Positions 56,112 to 64,000 of a stretch of 64,000 bases of DNA are shown here, one piece after another; positions within the stretch are counted from its first letter, which is position 1; each line of letters begins with the position of its first letter. This DNA is from Rhipicephalus microplus. Lineage: Eukaryota > Arthropoda > Arachnida > Ixodida > Ixodidae. The notes under the pieces are model-generated. The model was given only the letters and a program-made list of their open reading frames with translations, made no database searches and was not told the DNA's origin. The position numbers were made by a program, and so were the translations under genes. Location: contig NC_134710.1 in NCBI RefSeq assembly GCF_043290135.1, forward strand, positions 5,519,821 to 5,583,820, in the 5' to 3' direction.

Positions 56112-56265
56112 TTTCCGATGGAGGCGGAAATGTTGTAGGCCCGTGTGCTCAGATTTGGGTGCACGTTAAAGAACCCCAGGTGGTCAAAATTTCCGGAGCC
56201 CTCCACTACGGCGTCTCTCATAATCATATGGTGGTTTTGGGACGTTAAACCCCACATATCATCAT
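56112..56265 (+). mobile_element. Ruka-like SINE, 5' truncated, inside the integrase C-terminus
   Basis: Begins TTTCCGATGGAGGCGG and runs to ACCCCACATATCATCAT. A perfect 15-bp TSD, CAGAAGTTGTTCATG, lies at 56097-56111 and 56266-56280. It splits the codons for RPEVVHVMRL of the Ty3/gypsy integrase. Confidence 0.95.
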
Positions 56266-56312
56266 CAGAAGTTGTTCATGTCATGCGCCTTATGTCGTTC
56301 TATGCGCCTTAA

Positions 56313-56950
<638 letters not shown>

Positions 56951-57009
56951 TAAACCACGTTGTGACCGCTCACGGAGGATCTACTGGACTATATATATAT
57001 ATATATATA

Positions 57010-57510
57010 TATTTCGTATAGGAAAGAAGACGCACGTACGAAGTTATTTTATTGACGTTTCGGCCGTGGGTCCGGCCTTCATCAGAATACAGTTTGTGGC
57101 ACGAGTGCTGTTTATATACATGTGCATATCAGTAAGATACAAATGTGAAAACCGACATGAAAGGCTATATATGGGCATATATATATATATATATGCAAGG
57201 CACACAATATAAAGAGCACCTAATCTACGAGTAAAAACATATTACTTCCATGCGCGAGCACGTTGTTTACAAATAAAAGATGAAACGCATAAAAGATAAA
57301 GCACATAACATGAAGAGTAGTCCGACCGGTAAAAGCAAGAGAAAAAAAACTATAAAATACTAATAAAAATGACAAAGACGTTACAAAGCTGCTACGTAAT
57401 CAAGGGATACAGACAATGTAGTGCGACTTGCTGAGCGAGGTTGAAAAAAGTTGGACAGGGTGATACAAGTTACGCAGATAGGCAACTAAGTTTTCCTACG
57501 TTTAACTACG
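57010..57510 (-). mobile_element. Penelope-like terminal fragment
   Basis: The minus strand of 57010-57100 contains the hammerhead-like core and the flanking GTCAATAAAATAACTTCG and ACGTGCGTCTTC words that I associate with tick Penelope-like terminal repeats. The rest, to 57510, is A-rich with no ORF and may be untranslated sequence of the same element. It lies between TA arrays. Boundaries are approximate. Confidence 0.5.
57054..57085 (-). ncRNA. Hammerhead ribozyme-like motif, intact core
   Basis: On the minus strand: CTGATGA (57079-57085), then stem II made by AGGCCG and CGGCC around ACCCA, then GAAAC (57057-57061) and GTC (57054-57056), which is the expected cleavage triplet. The very short stem III (ACGT) would favour the dimeric arrangement described for Penelope ribozymes. 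Confidence 0.6.
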
Positions 57511-57511
57511 G

Positions 57512-57512
<1 letters not shown>

Positions 57513-57594
<82 letters not shown>
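57513..57594. repeat. TA dinucleotide microsatellite
   Basis: About 41 TA units. Confidence 0.97.
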
Positions 57595-57598
<4 letters not shown>

Positions 57599-57807
57599 AC
57601 CAACGAGCTTCACAACTAGGCTGACCACTGGACGGCCGACGACTGTTCAAGGCTGCTTCTGTACTTGACCTTTGATTTTTGCGGGTACAAGTTCGTCTTG
57701 ATTTAAAGTTGCGTATGTCCTGCTCTAGCCTTTTTCACTGACACGGCCCCGTGACAATGTCATCCTAAGTGCTACAGAGTTGCACGGGTAAACATTCCGA
57801 TTCACAT

Positions 57808-57994
57808 ATACGCCGTAGTGGAGGGCTCAGGGAATTCGAACTGTCTGGAGTTTTTAGCGTGCACCTATATCGAAGTACACGGGCCTCAAACATTTTCATC
57901 TCCATCGAAAATGCAGCCACCGCAGCCAAGATTCCATCCCATGACCTTCGGACTAGCATTCGAGCGTCATAGCCATTAGGCTACCATGACGGGG
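57808..57994 (-). mobile_element. Ruka-related SINE, older subfamily
   Basis: On the minus strand the head CCGTCATGGTAGCCTAATGG and a decayed B box lead into CATTTTCGATGGAGATGAAA, GTGTACTTCGATATAGGTGC and the CCCTGAGCCCTCCACTACGG block. It shares the GTGTACTT-type substitution with the copy at 55560-55745. The 3' tail is missing. Confidence 0.75.
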
Positions 57995-58529
57995 TAAGAA
58001 CAGGACAAAGGAAACAAAAAAAGACTATTACCAACCTATTGATTTTGTAGTTAAAGAAACGTGTATGCCACAAAGAGGTAGAAAAATGTCTTTATTAAGG
58101 ACTAAAAACACCGGAGTAGTTGCATACAGCGCGGTAATAAAAATACAGTGTACATAGTAAGTCCTGTAGTTGGCGACAGCGCCAACCAACTGCACCTGCA
58201 ATGTTTTGCACATGAACTTTCTGGGCCCTGGAGCTGTAAACCATACAGGGTGTTTTTAAGCAATAGAGACTTTTTATTAAAACTTATAATAGTCACTTGT
58301 CGTCTTCGCAGCCGACTTCTAGGCAGAGGCGGAAAGATTTAGCCACTTATTAGACTACTCCTGAATGATTAATTGACAAAAATATTGAAATAACGTTTTT
58401 GCTAACTACCTCGGTCCCCTGAAATACGTCCCTTTTTTGTGTGCACAACGTTATACCATTCCCAGAGCGCTACATGTTACAACTAGCCATGTTATTCTAT
58501 AAAAAAAATTAAGAACAACACTCACAGTT
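57995..58529. other. No gene recognised
   Basis: Mixed short ORFs on both strands, none with a motif. Confidence 0.35.
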
Positions 58530-59190
58530 TTTCTGATACATATTTAAGCAGACATCTTGCGCACAATCTACGTACTGTTGCGTTGGTGGGGCCGATGTGT
58601 CGGACAAACTATGGCATACAGTCTATTGATAACCAAATTGTTTTACTGTGCAACAAGATTCCTGAAGTAATAGAATACCCTAGGGAGACGAAAAACATTA
58701 TGAAGTTTAGGAAGCAAATTAGGAATGTAATAATCCAAACCCACTTATTGGGTGCGTGGGCTGAAGATTGGTAATGTATGAAGTATATCTGTTGTAATCT
58801 TTGTTTTTATCATTATTTTCCATATACACACAAATTGTATGAGAGAGAGAGAATAAAATGAAGGAAAGGCAGGGATGTTAACCAGAAAAACAAATTGTAT
58901 GTATTTAAATATATGTCAATAGTGCTGATAACGTCTTTGTATTTATCCCTAAGGAGCAGCTTTGTTTGAATCTTTAACCAATATTTTCTGCGCTTGTTGT
59001 AATGATAATCGTTTTTTATAATCTGTATGTATAATCTTGAATTTTCTATGTACCGTCTTGCTGCACGTGCCCAAGGTGTCTCCAAAAAGTGGGCCTAGTC
59101 AGGAGACACTCACTCCTTTTGCCTCCTTCGTAGGCATTTTTGTAAAGAAGGCCCAAATAAAATAAATAAATAAATAAAATAAATTCATCA
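58530..59190 (+). mobile_element. Non-LTR retrotransposon 3' terminus (unassigned clade)
   Basis: The frame ending at 58774 encodes RTNYGIQSIDNQIVLLCNKI followed by a basic FRKQIRNVIIQ stretch, like the extreme C-terminus of some LINE polyproteins. About 400 bp of UTR follow, ending in AAAT units at about 59154-59185. The GA-rich segment near 58840-58890 resembles a dispersed tick repeat. Confidence 0.45.
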
Positions 59191-59315
59191 ATTTTAGGTG
59201 GTTGCTTATATGACGAATGTGTTCTACGTCACAAGTTATTGCGAGCCTAGTTTTTAGTTTAAAAATTGAAAATCTTACGCGTGGTTTCGAAGATCTGCTG
59301 TCGAATTGCCAGACT

Positions 59316-59829
59316 GCCATGCCGAGGAAACCAAAACCAAATGCACCGGGTGCGGAGGAAGTGTGATACCTATGCTGCGTCACGCGCGAACTTCCCTTTA
59401 CGTAATTCTAATGATGGCTCGTCGTGCGAGAGAAGTGTTGTTGTCCTAGAGATCATGCCGATCATTGGTTCTTCCCGCGTGATATGCGGTGGTTATATGA
59501 TCCTTTGTATTCCTATGGTCTGAAAGGTGCAAGACTCGAATAGCAGGGCGAAAGCCTTTATAGTCTCATACTCGCGATGGCCACTGTTAGGTCCTCTGGC
59601 ACTGTGCCAGCTATGGCATCTCCCCCTCAAACGGAAGGATAAGTGAGCTTTATGAGAACTACAACGTGGATGGCATCTGCACGATGCGCGAAGTTCGAGA
59701 TTACGAACGTATGTGCAAAACAGAGGCATCTCGTTGCGATTACGCAAAGGAAAGTTCACGCGTGATGCTGCACAGAGACAAGCCTTCCAACGCATCCGGT
59801 GTGTTAAGTTTTGCTTTCTCTGGCATAGC
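59316..59829. repeat. Diverged inverted-repeat pair around a 320-bp centre
   Basis: 59316-59410 and the reverse complement of 59735-59829 align along their length at roughly 70% identity by eye. Shared words are ATGCC, CACCGG, TGCG, GGAAG, CACGCG, GAACTT, CCTTT and CGTAAT. The arms and centre lack ORFs. It may be a fold-back or MITE-like relic. Confidence 0.5.
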
Positions 59830-59946
59830 GGTCTTGAAATTTGACGATGGATGGATGAATCTCTGAAAACATGTGTTATATTTTGAATTTTTAAAAAGCA
59901 GCCTAACCCTAATTCGTGATGCAAAAAAAACTTCGCCTTATACACA

Positions 59947-60062
59947 TTGTCATCGTCATCAACAGCCTGACTACGCCTATTGCAGGGTCAGGGCCTCTCC
60001 CATGATTCGCCAAGCAACCCGGTCTTGTGCTTTCTGCTTCCACATTATAGCTGCGAACTTTT
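59947..60062 (-). mobile_element. RTE 3' terminal fragment
   Basis: Matches the last 110 bp of the RTE family seen at 30.1 kb and 62.0 kb: the ATC/GTC-rich tail, CAGCCTGACTACGCC, GGCCTCTCCCATG and AGCAACCCGGTCTTGTGCTT. Diverged and 5' truncated. Confidence 0.8.
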
Positions 60063-60616
60063 AGATGTGAAGCAGCTCATTGAATAGCCTGCGCAACGCT
60101 GTCCATCCGTGTCTCCGTATCAGCGCGCAACACCCTATAGAAAAATACGAAGGCCCTAGTTCTTTTTTCCTTTCCACTCGCGCTACGTGAGCAGATGGGG
60201 CGGACGCATCAGGCGGCGAACGCGTTTTGCCCGTTGCCGCGACCCGACGGGTCCACGCGTCCGGATAGTGCGTCTCCAGAAACCGTCATTTCCTGGCGCG
60301 TATGTTCAGTCGTACATCTCTTCAGTGTTCAGTCGGACGAGTTTTCTCCCCTGTGACAATAATTGGAAAGCTAAGACACCGAAATGCAGTGAAAATGGTG
60401 TGCATCTCAATGCCGCGGAAGCTACACGGGTACACGAAGCTGCACGTCTTCAAGTTCCCAAGAGATCAAGCTCTAAGGGACGCTTCGGTTCACGCTGTTC
60501 CACGGGAAAACCTCACGGACACCGAAAATTCGAGGGGAAGTTTTTATTGTGATAGCAATTATATCGGCAGTCTTGGCTCCATTGTTCGTTCCGCAGAAAT
60601 AGGAGGCTTCCGCATC

Positions 60617-60620
<4 letters not shown>
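60063..60620. other. No gene recognised
   Basis: Somewhat GC-richer, open in two overlapping plus-strand frames (60187-60552 and 60302-60940). Neither has a recognisable motif, and the second runs into a microsatellite. Confidence 0.35.

Positions 60621-60621
<1 letters not shown>

Positions 60622-60682
<61 letters not shown>
60622..60682. repeat. Compound TC/TA microsatellite
   Basis: About 15 TC units followed by about 16 TA units. Confidence 0.95.
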
Positions 60683-60684
<2 letters not shown>

Positions 60685-60920
60685 GGGGGCGGGGCGCTTA
60701 TGGTTATCGCTGCAACAAGCCGCGCGGCTCTTGCCCCCACAGCAGGCGGGAGCTTCTACGGACTGTGTCTCAACACAAAAAACAAACGGTGCAAAAGCAT
60801 TCCCCGAGTGGCCGTCCACGTATAGATGCGCTCTACACTTTAGAAACAGCCACGAGTGGGGACACACGACATATAGCCCTCAGTACCAGCATGCACTGCC
60901 CACGGGAGGCACTTATAATT

Positions 60921-61009
60921 GGTTGATATGTGGGGTTTAACGTCACAATACCACTATTTGATTATGAGAGACACTATAGTGGAGGGCTCCGGAAATTTCG
61001 ACCACCTGT
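60921..61009 (-). mobile_element. Ruka-like SINE, heavily truncated
   Basis: Only about 89 bp of the 3' body remain in reverse orientation (GGTTGATATGTGGGGTTTAA to TTTCGACCACCTGT). The flanks GGAGGCACTTATAATT and GGAGGCGCTTCTAATC match at 13 of 16 positions and look like an aged TSD. Confidence 0.8.
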
Positions 61010-61025
61010 GGAGGCGCTTCTAATC

Positions 61026-61957
61026 AATGCCGTCACTACGCATGAGCATTGTTGTGATTATCTATTGTGGTCACGGCGCAGAAAATTTGGTTACCTGGCA
61101 AGTGTATGATTACTACAAATATATTGCTCGTAAACATGCTAGCCTTGCTTCGTAAAGCATTCAAATATGTTGCTATCGCATTCATTGCTTCACCCTTTTG
61201 GCGAAACTGACTTCTTTATTTAGGTGTTAGTTAAATGAGCCAATATATACGTACACTTGTGAGTGGCTCATGAGCCGCATGTTTGTGTGATCTGCAGCCG
61301 TCGGTTCGCCGATATGAGCTTATTTCTGTCTAGTTATGTGAACTTCGAATAATAGACGAGTAAATCGTTTCAGACGCTGCGCATAAAGATAGAGCAACTG
61401 GTCGCGTAATGACAGTGCCGCTATCTTATGTGCGCATTCGCCCAGACGCTGTACCGTCGAAGTTCCTGAATTGTTCGAGCTACTTGTCCATAAAGACCAC
61501 GAGGAGGAAAGATCCTGACTCCAAGCGCGTGCGCATAGAGAATTGAGCCCTTCAGAAAGTGATTGCAGAATCCAATTAACGAGGCGTTTATCAGAGAACG
61601 CGAGCAGGATAAATTCACCAGTTTGAGCAAACTTGCCGAGCACTTAAAGAGCCAAGGAATGATGTTCTGGGATGTTATCGAAAGAATTGAAAGGCTTCTT
61701 CTCATTCACATTTCCGACAATGAAGAAGCGTGGTTAAAATACTCTGCGTGAGAGGAGACTTCAGCTTGCCATGACACGTCTTGACAACGGCCGTAAAAAG
61801 GCAAGGTATAAATCTCTGCGTTTCTGAAATCGCTAACAGTAAAAAGGTATGGTGGAACTCCTGGAAGACATCGAGCATTGGGACAGTGACCTGATGTCCA
61901 GCACCAAACGCCGAAATTCACGATGCTGTTTGTTTACTGCTTATTAAGCTTCGCATG
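61026..61957. other. No gene recognised
   Basis: Short ORFs on both strands without motifs. Confidence 0.35.
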
Positions 61958-62998
61958 TCATCATCATCATCATCACCATCATCGTCATCATCATCATCAG
62001 CCTGAGTACGTCCACTGCAGGACAAAGGCCTCTCCCTTGTTACGCTAGTTAACCCGGACCTGTGCTTGCTGCTGCCAATTTATACCCGCAAACTTCTTAA
62101 TCTCATCTGCCCACCCAACCTTCCATCTCCCCCTAACTCGCTTCCCTTCTCTGGGAATCCAGTTAGTTACCCTTAATGACCAGCGGTTATCCTGTCTACG
62201 CGCTACATGCCCGTCCCATGTCCATTTCCTCTTCTTTATTTCAACTATGATATCCTTAACCCCCGTTTGTCCCCTAATCCACTCTGCTCTCTTTTTGTCT
62301 CTTAAAGTTAAACCTACCATTTTTCTTTCCATTGCTCGCTGCGTCGTCCTCAATTTAAGCTGAACCCTCTTTGTAAGTCTCCAGGTTTCTGCTCCGTAGT
62401 TAAGTACCGGCAAGATACAGCTGTTACATACTTTCTTCTTGAGGGATAGTGGCAATCTGCCTGTCATAATTTGAGAGTGCTTGCCGAATGTACTCCACCC
62501 CATTCTTATTCTTCTAGTTACTTCAATCTCGTGGTTAGGCTCTGCGGTTATTACCTGCCCTAAGTAGACATAGTCTTTTACAACTTCAAGCTCAGTATTA
62601 CCTATCTCGAAGCGCTGCTCCTTTCCGAGGTTGTTGTACATTACTTTCGTTTTCTGCAGATTTATTTTAAGACACACCTTTCTGCTCTCCTTGTCTAACT
62701 CCGTAATCATGAGTTGCAATTCGTCCCCTGAGTTACTCAGCAAGGCAATCTCATCGGCGAAGCGCAGGTTACTAAGGTATTCTTCATTAACTCCTATCCC
62801 TAACTGTTCCCATTCTAGGCTTCTGAAAACCTCCTGTAAGCACACGGTATATAGCATTGGGGAGATTGTGTCCCCCTGCCTTACACCCTTCTTGATTGGT
62901 ATTCTGTTGCTTTCTTTATGAAGCACTATGGTAGCAGTTGATCCCCTGTAGATTTCTTCCAGAATGTTTATATATACTTCATCTAGGCCCTGATTACG
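61958..62998 (-). mobile_element. RTE non-LTR retrotransposon, 3' part
   Basis: Same family as the 25.7-30.2 kb element. The tail is GAT/ATC units at 61958-62000, and 5' truncation falls near 62998 within the RT. The RT frame at 62045-62926 is open, unlike the other copy. Confidence 0.9.
62045..62926 (-). pseudogene. RTE reverse transcriptase C-terminal half (5' truncated)
   Basis: The 293-codon open frame begins within the RT: IKKGVRQGDTISPMLYT, then LRFADEIALLSNSGDEL. The box reads FADE in place of FADD, so the second catalytic Asp is Glu. Next come LKINLQKTKVMYNN, EVVKDYVYLGQVITAE, GWSTFGKHSQIMTGRLP and NYGAETWRLTKR. The C-terminal DKKRAEWIRGQTGVKDI, KWTWDGHVARRQDNRW and GRWKVGWADEIKKFAG end at a proper stop. 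No endonuclease, so it is not functional alone. Confidence 0.88.
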
Positions 62999-63249
62999 TT
63001 GCCAAGTTCAGGTTCCAATGGCGGCCTGTCCGGATCCAGAGATTCTTAGCACCCTCTGCTGCGTTGCAGATCTGACCGCCGCCGTGGTCAGTTGCTTCGC
63101 AGCTGCTGGGGACTGAGGGCCGTGAATTATTTGACGTATGCATGTGGGAAGGAGTGGCCAGATACTGCACCAGGGTGGCCAATCCTTCTCTGGCGAGGGA
63201 GTGTGTTCCCGGCGGTGGTTACCGGTGAGGCCACACCCCAGGCCTCTTA
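62999..63249. other. No gene recognised
   Basis: Moderately GC-rich spacer between the RTE truncation point and the P-like region. Confidence 0.35.
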
Positions 63250-63900
63250 ATGCAGTTCCATCAACACGCAGTACATGCTTGGTACATGCTTCGCATGTAC
63301 CAAGCAGAAAATGACGCCAACTGTTTTCGATTTCTGAAAGAGCCAGTTACCTTGCACCTATCGAAACCTGTGCTTTCCATTGATAACAATCCAATAATTG
63401 ACTTCTTGCACGTTTCTGAAGTGGCTGGATGAGGAAAAATAAAGGTTTCAACAAGCATACTCTGAGTAAGGATACTCATGCTGCCCTCGAACTCACCGCC
63501 AATGCACTTGTTGAGCTGGCTAGATACAGCTTCAAAGAGCTTGGACTGTCGTATGTTCTTTTTGGGAAGATTCAGACAGACAGCCTTGAAGATTGGTTTG
63601 GAAAGTATAGGCAGCTGACAGGTGCGCAATATCACATCTCCTGAAGGCAGATAATGAAGTCAAAAACAAGATGTGCCTGCAGAACACTTTGCCTACAGCT
63701 TCCCCCGACTAGCACTGGGAATGTGTCTGAAAGCAAGTCGAGGCATTGCTTCCCAGCAGCATTGTTGTTACCAGCCAGGCTCTTATGAAGATGCAGGACG
63801 TCGTCTCAGTCCTCGTCTACGTTGTAGGCTATGCAGTATACTGGACCCTTTAAAAGTTTAATTGTGAGCAAAGCACAGACTCGTTGACCTTAGACAACAA
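63250..63900 (+). pseudogene. P-element-like transposase C-terminal fragment
   Basis: 63250-63432 gives ENDANCFRFLKEPVTLHLS and then LSIDNNPIIDFLHV. 63429-63644 gives KIQTDSLEDWFGKYRQLTG, followed by AQYHIS. The QTD-x-LE-x-(W/R)FGKYRQL block is the P-element transposase C-terminal pattern (QD-x-LE-x-FF-x-x-IR). Further on in another frame, MQDVVSVLVYVVGYAVYWTL and FNCEQSTDSL match the YVAGY...C..C region that follows. Stops and frame changes separate the pieces. The N-terminal THAP-type DNA-binding part is not in the window. Anything beyond the right edge is unseen. Confidence 0.55.
63276..63306. repeat. Perfect 14-bp inverted repeat with 3-nt loop
   Basis: TGCTTGGTACATGC and GCATGTACCAAGCA surround TTC, inside the P-like region. 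Confidence 0.9.
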
Positions 63901-64000
63901 GATCACAGGTCACAGCCTCTGCCACAAACGAACATTAGGATCTCGTGAAGCAGCTGGACTGATGAGGTTTAGTTTATCTATCAAAATTTGCCCTTAACGT

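Larger units (their letters stand above)
53080..56312 (+). mobile_element. Ty3/gypsy pol remnant with three later insertions
   Basis: In order: RT connection and RNase H (53080-53700), spacer and integrase zinc-finger side (53700-53850, then 54860-55145), integrase core (55150-55560), and integrase C-terminus (55750-56111 and 56266-56312). Foreign DNA occupies about 53850-54855. SINEs occupy 55560-55745 and 56112-56265. No LTR was recognised at either side. The sequence differs from the Ty3/gypsy fragment at 38.8-40.3 kb. Confidence 0.8.
54856..56312 (+). pseudogene. Ty3/gypsy integrase remnant
   Basis: Begins FSPFRANYLFVITSASRP, then DDLMAGHLSIFRKLAKL (the H-D-x-x-x-x-G-H-L start of the integrase zinc-binding region). 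Next come QPFHQIGIELSGSFATS, KYFTRYVETRILPK, CTDRGTAFTAG (core Asp), YSQTRHHHTTACLPK and VDHKTWDTILPHVTLAYSM. After the first SINE, TPIRRRELSETLGEYCGSY, KVIRCLDALDYQDVLDGV and RPEVVHVMRLMSFYAP form the C-terminal domain. The frame is broken many times. The expected N-P-x-x-E stretch appears as NAFPERL. Confidence 0.8.

Overview
This window looks like chromosomal DNA from a hard tick (Ixodidae), most likely a metastriate such as Rhipicephalus. The strongest clue is a repeated ~240-bp tRNA-headed SINE with an (ATCA)n tail that I recognise as the tick Ruka family. The RTE, CR1/L2-like, I-clade, Penelope, Ty3/gypsy, hAT and P-like relics agree with that, but the genus is inference. No bacterial operon, rRNA or CRISPR array is present, and no complete host gene could be identified. 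The window is a transposon graveyard separated by AT-rich DNA in which I see no genes.

Layout. At 1.2-5.3 kb lies a G-rich tandem block, then two inverted copies of one non-LTR 3' end around a spliced hAT-transposase-like gene fragment. At 5.6-7.5 kb there is an AAT microsatellite and a 1.6-kb CTCAC-type minisatellite invaded by a SINE. From 7.5 to 15.8 kb the sequence is mostly blank, with one full-length Ruka SINE flanked by a target-site duplication (TSD) and one tRNA-Gly-like repeat. At 15.86-20.22 kb, minus strand, is the best-preserved element: a CR1/L2-type retrotransposon with an intact 1320-codon ORF joining an in-frame 2A-like motif, a coiled-coil/ORF1p-like region, an AP endonuclease (EN) and a reverse transcriptase (RT). 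A 0.8-kb element with 28/30 matching terminal inverted repeats (TIRs) follows at 20.55-21.35 kb. At 25.7-30.2 kb is an RTE element split by a CR1-like insertion. At 31.97-35.84 kb, minus strand, is a second, decayed CR1-like element, again with an NPGP motif. At 37.06-38.7 kb is a Penelope-like element (RT plus GIY-YIG), abutting a Ty3/gypsy integrase and LTR at 38.8-40.25 kb that carries a Ruka insertion. At 43.7-48 kb are an I-clade fragment with RNase H and a second non-LTR 3' end. From 48 to 53 kb is the most host-like stretch, with one possible exon and a perfect hairpin. At 53.08-56.31 kb is a Ty3/gypsy pol remnant broken by about 1 kb of foreign DNA and two SINEs. At 56.7-57.6 kb are long CA/TA arrays with two Penelope-type hammerhead-like motifs. 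The tail holds small non-LTR and RTE fragments and, at the right edge, part of a P-element-like transposase.

How the parts relate. Insertion order can be read from nesting. Ruka copies sit inside Ty3/gypsy, minisatellite and other DNA with TSDs of 11-16 bp, the signature expected when target-primed LINE machinery mobilises a SINE. CR1-like elements lie inside RTE and near Ty3/gypsy. Almost every coding relic has stops or frameshifts; the 16202-20164 element is the exception and may be young. Family assignments rest on motifs I can read and on remembered family features; no database search was possible.
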